Of a stretch of 64,000 nucleotides of DNA, positions 53,053 to 62,104 are shown one piece after another. Made by a program: the position numbers and the translations under genes. The stretch's first letter is position 1; the number at the start of each line of letters is the position of its first letter. The DNA comes from an uncultured Nitrospirales bacterium (GTDB lineage Bacteria; Nitrospirota; Nitrospiria; Nitrospirales; UBA8639): positions 1,273,001 through 1,337,000 of the forward strand of contig OY282373.1 of the NCBI GenBank assembly GCA_958295805.1. Reading direction: 5' to 3'. The notes under the pieces were generated by a model. The model did not search any database and was not told the DNA's origin. It saw nothing but the letters and a program-made list of their open reading frames with translations.

Positions 53053-53970
53053 TACGTCATCTCCTTTTCCAGTTCCACTGCCCCGATGATACCATCCTGC
53101 CCCATCCTAGCCGTGGGCTGCAATCTTTGGTACGATTCCTCATCCTGTCTTTCACACTCTGTAGTTCTTTCTGATTCACAATAAGAAGATGAGCCTCATT
53201 TCAGATATAGACGGAGAGGAATCCCTATTCTTTGGGATCGTTGTGGCTCTCTTTTTCTTCGTTCCTCCGTAGCTGCGCCATCTCATGGCGCATTGTCATG
53301 AGATTCGAGACTCGTCATGAGATTCGAAACGGTCCTACATTTTGTGTGAATGTTGAGGGGGGAGGCGCGATAAGATCGCGCCGCTACGGACTTGGCGTGA
53401 GATTCGAAACGGTCCCGAATTTTGTGTGAATGTTGGGGGGGAGGCGCGATAAGATCGCGCCGCTACGAATTTGTCATGAGATTCGAAACGGTCCCTAATT
53501 TTGTGTGAACGTTGAGGGGGGAGGCGCGATGAGATCGCGCCGCTACGGATTTGTCGTGAGATTCGAGACGGTCCTAAATCTTGTGTGAACGTTGAGGGGG
53601 GAGGCGCGATAAGATCGCGCCGCTACGGACTTGGCGTGAGATTCGAGACGGTCCTAAATCTTGTCTGAATGTTGGGGAGGGAGGCGCGATGAGATCGTGC
53701 CGCTACGAACGATGGGGCGGGAATCGAGTACATTCAATAAATCAGGATGCCAGTCAAAGCTACTTGAGAGCGAGGCGACGCTTGCCCTGAGTCTCGAAGG
53801 GAAGAATCTTCAGTGTGTCGGCCTGTCCTACGACAGGGGACTTAGATTCTTCGCTTCGCTCAGAATGACATTTGGAGGATGACATTTTCCCCGTAATTCG
53901 GCGTCTGGCGGTAATTTTTGCAGTCTCCGGTGGCCGACTGGAAGGGGGATGAAACGTCTGGTGAATTTCT
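53053..53970. repeat. Intergenic palindromic-repeat region, copy 2 (five units)
   Basis: No gene is supported here. Five units with the GGCGCGAT(A/G)AGATCGCGCC-type palindrome start at 53364, 53443, 53523, 53603 and 53683, a period of ~80 bp. The fifth has CGTGCC in place of CGCGCC. Copy 1 has only two. An AGCGAAGCGAAG-family arm (TTCGCTTCGCTCAGAATGAC) closes the block near 53850. Confidence 0.92.
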
Positions 53971-56625
53971 ATGCTTGATCGGATTGGGCAAGGGTATCGG
54001 GCTTTTTTAGTCAGGGTGGTGGATTTCTGCCGGCGCGCCGCTCTTTGGGTGGTGCTCGCGGGGCTGGCGGCTGCGGGACTTTCTCTGGGGTACGCCGTGA
54101 ACTCCCTGACGCTTGATACGGATCCGATGAATCTCCTGGACCCCGATCTTCCCTTCAGAGAGGTGAGCTTGGACTTCGACGCGGCGTTTCCACAGCTTGA
54201 CGGTCTGATCGTCGTGGTCGTGGATCAAGGGTCTCCTGAACGACGGCGCGACGCGGTTCACGAACTGGCACGGCTTCTTGAACGACAATCCTCGCTCATC
54301 TCCTCGGTGTATCAACCGCAGCAGGATGATTTTTTCGATCAATATGGATTGCTGTACTTCGACGTTGATGAACTCTGGCGGTTGGATGAACGTTTGACCA
54401 GGTGGGAGCCGTTCTTGGGGACATTGGCGCACGATCCGAGTCTTCGCGGACTGTTTTCCATGCTCACGCAGGCCCTGGAAGAAAATCCGACGCCTGAGCA
54501 ACGGGCGTTGTTGGCCAAAGTGTTTGACGGATTGAATGAGGCAATCGAGGCGCAACGACTTGGAAGACCGCACGTCTCGTCTTGGCGGCAGACCATGCTC
54601 GAAGACGTGACGGACAGGGGCGATCCATTGCACGGGTTTCTTTTGGTCAAGCCCAAACTGGATTATTCGAGTTTGGAAGCGGCGGTGGGCCCCATCGACT
54701 TTCTGCGCCAACGGCGCGGTGAGCTTGAAGATCGCTTCGGCGTTCGGATCCGATTGACCGGTCCCGTTCCGATTGAAGCGGAAGAGCGGGAAACGATAGC
54801 CCAAGGCGCCGGCCTGACGGCGGGGTTGTCCTTGGGGTTGGTGGCCGTCGTGTTGATCGTGGGGCTTCGGTCTCTCCGGCTCGTGGCCACGATGGTGGCG
54901 ACGCTCGTGGTGGGGTTATTGTGGACGGCCGGGTTTGTGGCGGCGGCCATCGGCTCGTTGAATCTGATTACCGCGTCCGCGCCGGTCTTGTTCATCGGGC
55001 TGGGCGTGGATTTCGGCATTCAGTTCGGGATGCGGTATCGGGAAGAGTTCTCCCGGATTGGCGACCATGAGTTGGCTTTGCGACGTGCAGCCGCCGGGGT
55101 CGGCGGGGCGTTGACTCTTGCGGCTGTCGCCGCGGCCCTGAGTTTTTTTTCTTTTCTTCCAACGTCATATCGAGGGTTTGCCGAACTGGGGCTGATTGCC
55201 GGCGGCGGCATGTTTATTGCGTTGGTTGCCAACGCGACGTTTTTTCCGGCCCTGCTCACTCTGTTTCCGCTTACTCGCGCCGTCGTTCCCGCCAGTAACG
55301 TGAAAGGTGATTCGACGACTTCGACGGTTCCAATTCTTCGCTATCGACGGGTGATTCTCGGTGCCTTGGTTCCGGTGGTGATCGGGGCGATTGCCGTGTT
55401 GCCGACGTTCCAGTTTGATTTTAATCCGCTCCATCTTCGTGACCCATCGAGCGAAAGCGTCTCGACTTTTCAAGAATTATTGGCGGACCCGGACACGTCT
55501 CCTTACATCATTCAGGTTTTGGCCGATGGGTTGCCGGAGGCGGATGCGTTGGCGAACCGTCTGGAGTCCGTGCCTGAGGTTGACCGCGTCGTGACGCTTG
55601 TCAGTTTTGTGCCGAGTGCGCAAGAAGAAAAGTTGGCCATGATTGATGAACTGGCGTTGGTGCTTGATCCGATCCTGACGCCTCAGGACCCGGTCGCGGC
55701 TCCAAGTGCAGCGGAAGAGGTGCAGGCTCTGACGGACTTTCGGACGACTCTGGCCGTGTATGAAGGCAAGCCCCGTCTGGGTCATTTGAACGATCATCTG
55801 AAAACTTTGAGGGGATCGATCGAGACCCTGTTCGCCGATTCTCGTGAGCCGACGGATTTTGTGCATGATTTGCGTGCCAGGTTGATCGGAGACTTTCCCA
55901 CGTGGCTTGATCGGCTCCGAGCGTTGATGTCCGCTGACGCAATCAGCTTGGAGACGTTGCCGGACAGCCTGAGAAACCATTACCTGTCTCAGGACGGCAG
56001 GACCAGGGTTGAGATTTTTCCTGCTCACAACGTCAATGACAATCAGGCGTTGCGTCGATTTGTTGCTCGCGTGCAGGAGGTTGTTCCCAGGGCGAGCGGT
56101 TCGCCGGTGGGTATTCTGGAAGGCGGGAGAGCGATTGTGACCGCCTGTGTTCAAGCGACGCTGTTGGCCATTGCGGCGTCGGCCGCGTTGCTCTTCGTGG
56201 TCCTTCGGCGTTATCGAGAAGTCCTTTTCGTCCTTCTGCCGTTGGTCCTCACCATGATCCTGACGGTGGCCGCCTGTTTAGCGTTGGGCGTTCCTCTGAA
56301 TCTGGCAAACGTGATTGCGGTGCCGTTAGTTCTGGGTCTGGGAATTGCGTTCGGCATTTATCTTGTCTTGCGGACACGGGAACAGGGGTCCCTTGTTCAC
56401 GTCATACGGAGCAGCACCTCTCAAGCCGTGCTCTTCAGTGCCTTGACCTCGATGGCCTCCTTTGGAGCCTTGAGTTTTTCCCGACATCCCGGCATGGCCA
56501 GTTTGGGGCTGTTGCTGGTGGTGGCGTTGACCCTGGCCCTGGTGTGTGCGTTGGTGGTTCTCCCTGCTCTTATGGCTGAATTAGAGCAGAGGGGATGGTG
56601 GGCAGCATCCACGAATCAGGACTAA
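53971..56625 (+). CDS. hpnN: Hopanoid-associated RND transporter HpnN (MMPL family)
   Basis: The 884-residue protein has the MMPL/RND layout: one N-terminal helix, a large periplasmic domain (DTDPMNLLDPDLPFREVSLDF, ~45-260), a six-helix bundle with GLGVDFGIQFGMRYREE, a second periplasmic domain and a second bundle ending near residue 870. The N-terminus and the sequence around LPF/FDAAFPQLD match HpnN, which moves hopanoids to the outer membrane. Convergent mlaA/mlaC genes follow, consistent with lipid traffic. The start ATG 53971 has a weak upstream site. Confidence 0.87.
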   Translation: MLDRIGQGYRAFLVRVVDFCRRAALWVVLAGLAAAGLSLGYAVNSLTLDTDPMNLLDPDLPFREVSLDFDAAFPQLDGLIVVVVDQGSPERRRDAVHELARLLERQSSLISSVYQPQQDDFFDQYGLLYFDVDELWRLDERLTRWEPFLGTLAHDPSLRGLFSMLTQALEENPTPEQRALLAKVFDGLNEAIEAQRLGRPHVSSWRQTMLEDVTDRGDPLHGFLLVKPKLDYSSLEAAVGPIDFLRQRRGELEDRFGVRIRLTGPVPIEAEERETIAQGAGLTAGLSLGLVAVVLIVGLRSLRLVATMVATLVVGLLWTAGFVAAAIGSLNLITASAPVLFIGLGVDFGIQFGMRYREEFSRIGDHELALRRAAAGVGGALTLAAVAAALSFFSFLPTSYRGFAELGLIAGGGMFIALVANATFFPALLTLFPLTRAVVPASNVKGDSTTSTVPILRYRRVILGALVPVVIGAIAVLPTFQFDFNPLHLRDPSSESVSTFQELLADPDTSPYIIQVLADGLPEADALANRLESVPEVDRVVTLVSFVPSAQEEKLAMIDELALVLDPILTPQDPVAAPSAAEEVQALTDFRTTLAVYEGKPRLGHLNDHLKTLRGSIETLFADSREPTDFVHDLRARLIGDFPTWLDRLRALMSADAISLETLPDSLRNHYLSQDGRTRVEIFPAHNVNDNQALRRFVARVQEVVPRASGSPVGILEGGRAIVTACVQATLLAIAASAALLFVVLRRYREVLFVLLPLVLTMILTVAACLALGVPLNLANVIAVPLVLGLGIAFGIYLVLRTREQGSLVHVIRSSTSQAVLFSALTSMASFGALSFSRHPGMASLGLLLVVALTLALVCALVVLPALMAELEQRGWWAASTNQD

Positions 56626-56648
56626 CGGCTGAACGGAAGGCGAAGCGA

Positions 56649-57539
56649 TTACTGAAACGACGTGGGAACGGACGCCGGTTCCGACGTGAGCGTGGTGTAG
56701 GCGTGATCGGCAGATTGGGACTTGCGTTTATCAGAAACGGGAAGGCCCGCGGTTTCTTCTTGAGGAGACGGCGCGTCCGTCCTCTCAAGATCGTCAAAGA
56801 TTTCATCCAGAAATTCATCATCTTCAACCGGAGGATTGCCGTCGTGGATCAGAAAATTCCGACGTTGAAGATACGCTTCTCGTGTAAAGAGATAAGGCTC
56901 GACCGCGGCTTCGTTACGAAAATTGACGGCACCCGCCACTCTCGCTCGCCTGTCAACCAGGCCTAACACGGTGATGGGTATTGCCACGGGATTGCTCACG
57001 TAGAAGAGAAGGTTGGTGAGGGTGCTGACTCCTAAATCCGGCGCATCTCTCAAGGAGTTGGGTCCGATCAGAGGAAGCACCAGGTAGGTCGTGTCGTCTA
57101 GACCCCATACGCCCAGGGTCTGGCCGAAGTCTTCATCATGGGCTTCGAGACCAAGGTGCGTGGCCATGTCCCAAATGCCGAACAACCCGAACGTGGAATT
57201 CACCACAAACCGACCTGAATCCTCGAGTCCTTGTTTGCCCTTGCCTTGAAGAAAGTCATTGAGGATGACGTTTGGATACGTCACGTTGTCAAGAAAATTG
57301 GAGATACTGTTCCGAATCGGCTTCGGCATGTATTCGAGGTAGACGTCGGCGATTGGTTCGGCAACCGTCTGATCCAGAAAGTCGTTGACCTGGTACATTG
57401 GTCGATTCATCGACTCCAGCACGTCGTCGTCGGAGGTCTCAACGTCAGCCGACTGGACCGTGGCGCATCCGGCGCCCCAGATGATGACCGAAAGGTAGAC
57501 GGCCAGCCGTAATCGTTTGTCAATGCCGTGTTTCATCAT
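56649..57539 (-). CDS. mlaA: MlaA-family outer-membrane lipoprotein
   Basis: The 296-residue lipoprotein has a lipobox (IWGAGC) and the MlaA core: ESMNRPMYQVNDFLDQTVAEP, ISNFLDNVTYPN, NSTFGLFGIWDMA, and WGLDDTTYLVLPLIGPNSLRD. It would remove misplaced phospholipid from the outer leaflet or, here, work with hopanoid traffic. The ATG at 57539 (MMKHGIDK) was chosen because it puts the signal peptide at the N-terminus; the frame extends to 57569. It ends 24 bp from hpnN, tail to tail. Confidence 0.92.
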   Translation of the reverse strand: MMKHGIDKRLRLAVYLSVIIWGAGCATVQSADVETSDDDVLESMNRPMYQVNDFLDQTVAEPIADVYLEYMPKPIRNSISNFLDNVTYPNVILNDFLQGKGKQGLEDSGRFVVNSTFGLFGIWDMATHLGLEAHDEDFGQTLGVWGLDDTTYLVLPLIGPNSLRDAPDLGVSTLTNLLFYVSNPVAIPITVLGLVDRRARVAGAVNFRNEAAVEPYLFTREAYLQRRNFLIHDGNPPVEDDEFLDEIFDDLERTDAPSPQEETAGLPVSDKRKSQSADHAYTTLTSEPASVPTSFQ

Positions 57540-57596
57540 GTTCTCAGACTCTCCGGCGGGTTGCGGCACGGGATCAGATTCTAGCAGGTGAATGTT

Positions 57597-58223
57597 TCAG
57601 AGTCCATTCGCATTGTCCCGAATCTGAGTTTGCAGTCGTTCAATCAACGTCGAAAATCCCTCGTTTTTCAAGATTCCCCCATATTCCGCACGTTTCAAGG
57701 CCAGATCGCTCACGCCGTTTACGGTGACGCTGATAATTTTCCACTGGTCGTTGACCCGGTGCAGAATGTAATGAAATTGAATGGTTTCCCCATCGGATTT
57801 GACAAAGTGCGTCATGACGAGTTTGCGCTTTCCCCGTTTCAGCGATTGTTCGGAACGAACGTTGAGCTGCTCTCCGTTATAATCCTTGAATCGTCCGGCG
57901 TACAGGGAAATGCTCAGGTTTCGGAAGGTCCGGACAAAGGTGGATCGTTGGGCGGCCGTCAGTTTTTTCCAATGTCTTCCCACGACCAGGCGCGCGACGT
58001 TGTCGAGATCGTGCGTTTGGTCAACAATGGGAGCCATGGTCCGGTAGCGGCCGGTGTAGCCGAGAGCGGTTCCTTCCCGCATGATGGTGATGATCGACTT
58101 CTGAAGTTCGGTCACGACGTCCGAGGCTTCGCCGGCGAATGCGTGGACGTTGTATCCCCAAGCGATTCCGCACACCGCGGCTCCCACCAGGTATTTTGTC
58201 AAGATGGGCTTCACGTTGGTCAT
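57597..58223 (-). CDS. mlaC: MlaC/HpnM-family periplasmic lipid-binding protein
   Basis: The 208-residue protein has a signal peptide (to about residue 30, FAGEA) and the MlaC fold with RYRTMAPIVDQTHDLDNVAR, GRHWKKLTAAQRSTFVRTF and VNDQWKIISVTVNGVSDLAL. It shuttles lipid between the membranes. It precedes mlaA on the same strand by 57 bp, and its role next to hpnN points to the HpnM-type variant, which is inference. Confidence 0.88.
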   Translation of the reverse strand: MTNVKPILTKYLVGAAVCGIAWGYNVHAFAGEASDVVTELQKSIITIMREGTALGYTGRYRTMAPIVDQTHDLDNVARLVVGRHWKKLTAAQRSTFVRTFRNLSISLYAGRFKDYNGEQLNVRSEQSLKRGKRKLVMTHFVKSDGETIQFHYILHRVNDQWKIISVTVNGVSDLALKRAEYGGILKNEGFSTLIERLQTQIRDNANGL

Positions 58224-58279
58224 GCTATACCAGGACTCAAAATGTGGAGGCGGCCACGCCGACGGAGACGCACTGGATC

Positions 58280-58345
58280 TGCTGTTCCCTGCGAGATTCT
58301 TCCCTTCGAGGCTCAGGGCAAGCGCGTTGCTCAGAATGACGGAAC
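58280..58345. repeat. Short AGCGAAG-family repeat copy
   Basis: CTTCCCTTCGAGGCTCAGGG and AGCGCGTTGCTCAGAATGAC repeat the arms seen at 51190 and 53800. It lies between mlaC and the next gene. Confidence 0.6.
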
Positions 58346-58417
58346 TCTCAGAATTGTGACGTCAAAGGAACGATCACTGGTCCAGGTGATTAGTAGCCCT
58401 TGGTTTCCGCGTGCAGA

Positions 58418-58729
58418 TTATTGCGATTTGGACGAAGAAAATCGGATTGTCTTCGCGACTAATGAATCGCCGTCTTCCTCTGCTTCTGCCACCATCCGAT
58501 TTCCCACTTCCGGCCGAGCGTCCTTGGTCGTCATGCCGTCGCGTTGAAAAATCGTGTCCGCGTTGATGACGAGCGTGACTGATTTTCCCTGACGCGTTTG
58601 GACGACGATGTGATCCTGGGCGGTTTCCGTGACCGTACCCAGGACGTGGGTCGCATCGCCGTGGGCGCTCACGAAAAGGGGAAACGAGAGAATGAAGGCC
58701 ATGATCGTGAGGACGCAATATCGTTTCAT
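58418..58729 (-). CDS. Small secreted protein of unknown function
   Basis: The 103-residue protein begins MKRYCVLTIMAFILSFPLFV and then SAHGDA, a clear signal peptide. The mature part (HVLGTVTETAQDHIVVQTRQ and GKSVTLVINADTIF) looks like the small beta-barrel seen in DUF5666-like periplasmic proteins. A histidine-containing mature N-terminus (HGDATH) could bind metal. ATG 58729 has AAGGAA upstream; the longer frame starts outside the signal peptide. It follows the cytochrome gene by 16 bp. Confidence 0.7.
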   Translation of the reverse strand: MKRYCVLTIMAFILSFPLFVSAHGDATHVLGTVTETAQDHIVVQTRQGKSVTLVINADTIFQRDGMTTKDARPEVGNRMVAEAEEDGDSLVAKTIRFSSSKSQ

Positions 58730-58745
58730 GCAAGTTCCTTTCCGG

Positions 58746-59345
58746 TTAATGACCATGTTTGAGCGATGGTTCGAAGTCTTCTCCCGCCAGGAAACGGTCC
58801 AGGGCCTCCTGTTCCGCACGCGCTTCGGTCGTCATCGGGTTCAGCCGTTTCATTCTGGCGATTTCTTCGGACGTGAGATCGGGTAAATGCCGGATGAAAT
58901 GGACCAGTTGCCAACTCTCAAGGTCTTTCTCCGGGTCCCCGTCCCCCCAGGCCGGCATACCCGTAAATCGAATGCCGAAATGGATTACGTAGAACAACTC
59001 TCCGTCCGACATGGCTTGAACCGGTTCGGCACGAAGATCGAGAATCGGCGGATAAAACTTTGGTCCCATTTGAGTATGACCGCTGCCGTCGTTGGCGTGG
59101 CAGGTCGCACAATGATCGGCAAAGTGATGAAGAGCTTCGTCTAAGGCTTCCGGGGTGGCTTCCACGGGATTCTCGGCCTCGCGCCATTGCCGCGGGGTCG
59201 CCAGGTATCGAGCGAATCTGGCCATCGAGATTTCCCACGCCGGCGGTTTTCTCTTGGCGCTAAAGGCTCCGGGCAGTATCCACGCCACGGAAACCACGAC
59301 GAGAACCGCGATGACGCCGAGACCAAGTAGGATTTTTTTCTTCAT
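58746..59345 (-). CDS. Membrane-anchored class I cytochrome c
   Basis: The 199-residue protein has an N-terminal anchor (ILLGLGVIAVLVVVSVAWIL) and one haem site CATCH (near residue 80), with a probable axial methionine in GMPAWGDGD (~125). Its later helical part (IRHLPDLTSEEIARMKRL) is rich in charge. It probably carries electrons in the periplasm. The start ATG 59345 has a weak site; it leads the operon with the small secreted gene. Confidence 0.9.
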   Translation of the reverse strand: MKKKILLGLGVIAVLVVVSVAWILPGAFSAKRKPPAWEISMARFARYLATPRQWREAENPVEATPEALDEALHHFADHCATCHANDGSGHTQMGPKFYPPILDLRAEPVQAMSDGELFYVIHFGIRFTGMPAWGDGDPEKDLESWQLVHFIRHLPDLTSEEIARMKRLNPMTTEARAEQEALDRFLAGEDFEPSLKHGH

Positions 59346-59453
59346 GGGTCCCCCGGATATTTCCAGCCCTCAACAAGGTGATAAGAACATTATGCCTCAG
59401 TTCAAGGCGCGAAGGCTACCCTCCAACGAGCGAATTCCGATTTCCCCGACGAT

Positions 59454-59819
59454 CTACACGTCAAGGATGGTGAAGCGGATCGATCCTTCGGTGATGTGAC
59501 CATCGCGAGCGAGCACTTTGTAGAGAATGGTATACACCCCGGGTGGGAGCTTGGGTGGGTGAACCACAATTTCATTGGGTTTGGATTCATCGACGTCGGC
59601 AAGAGGCGTTCGGGTCTTTTGGTGGTCAACCAGGTACACCTGGATAATCATGCGCTCGAGTGCCGCGTTAAAACGAAGTAACACGGTTTGTGGTGACGCG
59701 GTCAGGGTGGCTTTGTGCGGTGGAATCGATTCGACGAGAACGGCGTGTCCCCAAGAAGAAGCGGGCACGGCCGCGACAACAACCAAGACGACGGCCCGTA
59801 ACGTTGCAGACGGGATCAT
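59454..59819 (-). CDS. copC: CopC-like periplasmic copper-binding protein
   Basis: The 121-residue protein has a signal peptide ending at WG, so the mature chain would begin with histidine (HAVLVESIPP), the N-terminal Cu(II) ligand known in CopC. Other marks are LRFNAALERM and the C-terminal DGHITEGSIRFTI, whose histidine is a second ligand. No copD is fused or adjacent. It could buffer copper that CopA exports. Confidence 0.9.
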   Translation of the reverse strand: MIPSATLRAVVLVVVAAVPASSWGHAVLVESIPPHKATLTASPQTVLLRFNAALERMIIQVYLVDHQKTRTPLADVDESKPNEIVVHPPKLPPGVYTILYKVLARDGHITEGSIRFTILDV

Positions 59820-59849
59820 GGGTGTTCTCGGACGTTCATACGCTTCTCG

Positions 59850-59879
59850 AAAAAAGCGGGCAGGAAGGCCCGCCCGCTT
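59850..59879 (-). terminator. Rho-independent terminator after the TPR gene
   Basis: On the minus strand the hairpin AGCGGGC-GGGCCTTCCT-GCCCGCT is followed by a run of six T. It sits 64 bp after the stop of the small TPR gene and ends that transcript before copC. Confidence 0.82.
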
Positions 59880-59943
59880 GAACCAACTCGCGTGACGCTT
59901 ACGAAGCCGTTAACGGATGGACGCCGGAAGGCTGCTACATCAG

Positions 59944-60324
59944 TTATTCCAGCATCCCGACGTGGCCTTTCAGAATTTCGGAATTCTGAATGTCGGGATT
60001 GTCCTTCCCGAGGTCCTGGGCCTTTTTGAACTCCAGGGCTGCCTCCTTGTGTTGCCCCATCTTGTCCAGGACAAGCGCCAAGTTGTAGTGCGCTTCCGCC
60101 GACGCCGGGTCAGCCTCAACGGCTTGGGTGAAGGAGCCGTGGGCCTTTTCCATATCTTCACCCGTATACGCTTCAATGCCCTGATTGTTCGGCTCATTGG
60201 CTTTGGAATCAGCCGCAGTCGCGAGCGGCGACGCCGCAACGGCCGTTCCAACTCCGAGTCCCCCCATGACCAGACACGTCACGGCGAACGTACACAAGAC
60301 CAATCTGCTCAACTTCTTCATCAC
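59944..60324 (-). CDS. Small secreted TPR protein
   Basis: The 126-residue protein has a signal peptide (LVLCTFAVTCLVMGGLGV, cut after AVAA) and about two TPR units (AHGSFTQAVEADPASAEAHY and NLALVLDKMGQHKEAALEFK). It probably acts as a periplasmic scaffold. The partner is unknown. It follows the slp-type gene by about 65 bp and ends in a terminator. Confidence 0.8.
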   Translation of the reverse strand: MMKKLSRLVLCTFAVTCLVMGGLGVGTAVAASPLATAADSKANEPNNQGIEAYTGEDMEKAHGSFTQAVEADPASAEAHYNLALVLDKMGQHKEAALEFKKAQDLGKDNPDIQNSEILKGHVGMLE

Positions 60325-60388
60325 TCAACCTCCTTCGTGAAACATTGATAATGGAAACCTTCTGACTTCCGTCGAACGTTTGAGACAT

Positions 60389-60961
60389 CTACCAATACCC
60401 GAATCGGAACGGTCCATACATCCCGTAATACGGCCCCCAGTACGGGCCCGCGTACCAGGATGGATACCTATAATAGTAGGGAGGGGCGTAGCGGCCGTAC
60501 CGGTAAGGGGGGTGCATGGCCTCGGGCCAGACTTTGAGGTATTTGATCGTGACCATCGGATACGTATATTCCATTTCGTCAAGTAGCTCGGTGGTGGAGC
60601 CGGACACTTCCCCGACGATCGTCACTCGGGTTCCGGTCGGCACCGTGGCCGGGTCAAGAAACTCGGTTTGAAACGCAAGAAACCGTCCCTGGGACTGCGT
60701 GCGATCCATGGTCGGTTCGTAACGTCTGACAATGGGAAGCTGGAGCATGGTCAGGCGAGTGCGATCTTTGAGCCGCGTGGCGTCCAGCACTTCACCGCCC
60801 AGAACGATGACGGTTCCCACGTGAGTCGTGGGTGCCTCTTTGACCTGGGCAAATGAAACCGTGTGGTCAATCCGGCTTTCAATCTCCATCGGGATAACGG
60901 ACGGCCCGGCACAGGCCGGAAGTACGAAAAACGCGGCATGGAGCATTCCGAAACGCATCAT
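60389..60961 (-). CDS. Slp-family outer-membrane lipoprotein
   Basis: About 190 residues, with a lipobox (FVLPAC) near residue 17 and the Slp domain (GTVIVLGGEVLDATRLKDRT and TMLQLPIVRRYEPT). The C-terminal ~35 residues are an unusual tail rich in tyrosine, proline and glycine (PPYYYRYPSWYAGPY). The ATG at 60961 gives a proper signal peptide; the frame opens at 61042, next to the exbD stop. It probably shares the exb/tonB transcript. Confidence 0.82.
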   Translation of the reverse strand: MMRFGMLHAAFFVLPACAGPSVIPMEIESRIDHTVSFAQVKEAPTTHVGTVIVLGGEVLDATRLKDRTRLTMLQLPIVRRYEPTMDRTQSQGRFLAFQTEFLDPATVPTGTRVTIVGEVSGSTTELLDEMEYTYPMVTIKYLKVWPEAMHPPYRYGRYAPPYYYRYPSWYAGPYWGPYYGMYGPFRFGYW

Positions 60962-61042
60962 CAAGGATGACGCCTCATTCCTATGGGGCTCGGGCGTGAG
61001 GGGAGTCACGAGCGGTCCGGGCATCAGGTCAACGCTCATCAT

Positions 61043-61450
61043 CTACTCCGATTCCGGTTCGGTGGCGATGGCCATGTTGAGAATGCCGGTTTTTCTGACG
61101 GAATCCATGACCTTGACCACGTGACCATGGGAGGCTGCTTTATCGGCGTTGATCACCACCGCGGGTTCCTCCCCATAGTACAACAGACCATCCAGTCGCG
61201 CTTCAAGCTCCTCAAGCGTCACGGGGTCTTTATTAAAATGTACGTCACCATTCTTGGAGATCGAGAGGGTGACTTGTTCAGGAAGGTCGTCCGTCGTCGA
61301 ACTTGCTGTCGGCAGGTTGACGGGCATGCCTTTCTGCAGCGTCATGGACAGGGTGGCGATCATGAAAAACACCAACAGGAAAAACATGGTGTCGATCATG
61401 GGAATAATTTCAATGCGGGCTTTTTTCTTGACTGCGGCTGGAAGTCTCAT
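61043..61450 (-). CDS. exbD: ExbD/TolR-family energy-transduction protein
   Basis: The 135-residue protein has one membrane helix (MIDTMFFLLVFFMIATLSM), with the conserved aspartate of the proton path in PMIDTMF, and a periplasmic domain ending NMAIATEPES. It uses proton motive force with ExbB to drive TonB. It overlaps exbB by 4 bp. Confidence 0.94.
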   Translation of the reverse strand: MRLPAAVKKKARIEIIPMIDTMFFLLVFFMIATLSMTLQKGMPVNLPTASSTTDDLPEQVTLSISKNGDVHFNKDPVTLEELEARLDGLLYYGEEPAVVINADKAASHGHVVKVMDSVRKTGILNMAIATEPESE

Positions 61451-62073
61451 GAGGGCAATCCCGCCGTCGCTACTTGTAAGGCACGTTCGGTCTGCGTGGC
61501 GTAGCGTTCAATGGATTCGGTCACGATTTCCGTGCGAGTCAGGAAATAGTTGTAGGGGATGAGCGTCATCACGGCCACGAAGATGCCGGCGGCCGTGCAG
61601 ATGAGCGCCTCGGCGACGCCGCCCGTGACGGCGTGGGGCTGGCCGATGCCTTGAATGGCCATGATGCCGAAGGAATCGATCATGCCGACGATGGTGCCCA
61701 ATAGTCCCAATAAGGGTGCCAGCGTCACGACGGTGTCCATCGCGGGCAGCCCTCGTTTCATGTGGCTGATTTCGACGATGCCCGCGACTTCCATGGCTTT
61801 GTCCGGCATGAAATCGCGGGCGTGAATCCCCGCGGCCAGGACGCGCAGGACGGGGTGCGAGTTGCCGTTGTTCAGCGACAGGGCCTCGGTGAATTTTCCT
61901 TGGGCGACGAGTGTGACCATCTGATCGGCGTCTTTGATCCCGGACATGCGGCGGAAATACCATATCCGTTCCAGCATGATGGCAAACGCCACGAAGGAAC
62001 AGATGAGAATGGGAACGATCAGCCATCCGCCGGCGATGAGAATTTCGACAAAAGCCAGTGGTACGTCCATCAT
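61447..62073 (-). CDS. exbB: ExbB/TolQ-family proton channel protein
   Basis: The 208-residue protein has three membrane helices: near the N-terminus (GGWLIVPILICSFVAFAIML), and two in the C-terminal half (TVVTLAPLLGLLGTIVGMID and the following AEALICTAAGIFVAVMTLIP). The GLLGTIVGM segment is the family hallmark. It forms the proton channel with ExbD. Confidence 0.94.
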   Translation of the reverse strand: MMDVPLAFVEILIAGGWLIVPILICSFVAFAIMLERIWYFRRMSGIKDADQMVTLVAQGKFTEALSLNNGNSHPVLRVLAAGIHARDFMPDKAMEVAGIVEISHMKRGLPAMDTVVTLAPLLGLLGTIVGMIDSFGIMAIQGIGQPHAVTGGVAEALICTAAGIFVAVMTLIPYNYFLTRTEIVTESIERYATQTERALQVATAGLPS

Positions 62074-62104
62074 GGGAAGCGCGTCCTTGTCTGGTGAAAG
62101 ATGA

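Larger units (their letters stand above)
49679..55110. repeat. Tandem duplication, unit ~2.85 kb (copA end to hpnN N-terminus)
   Basis: The stretch 49679-52531 (last ~85 bp of copA, a toxin-antitoxin pair, palindromic repeats, first ~380 codons of hpnN) is repeated as 52532-55110. The join at 52530 reads hpnN sequence to GGCGGGGC, then copA sequence CCGATCATGG, with a GC shared by both sides. The copies are nearly identical. The second lacks ~480 bp (the toxin) and has three more palindromic units. Confidence 0.95.

Noticed and set aside
53364-53701. Possible CRISPR array near hpnN
   Set aside because: Intervening sequence is conserved between units and the period is ~80 bp; a REP-like tandem repeat instead.
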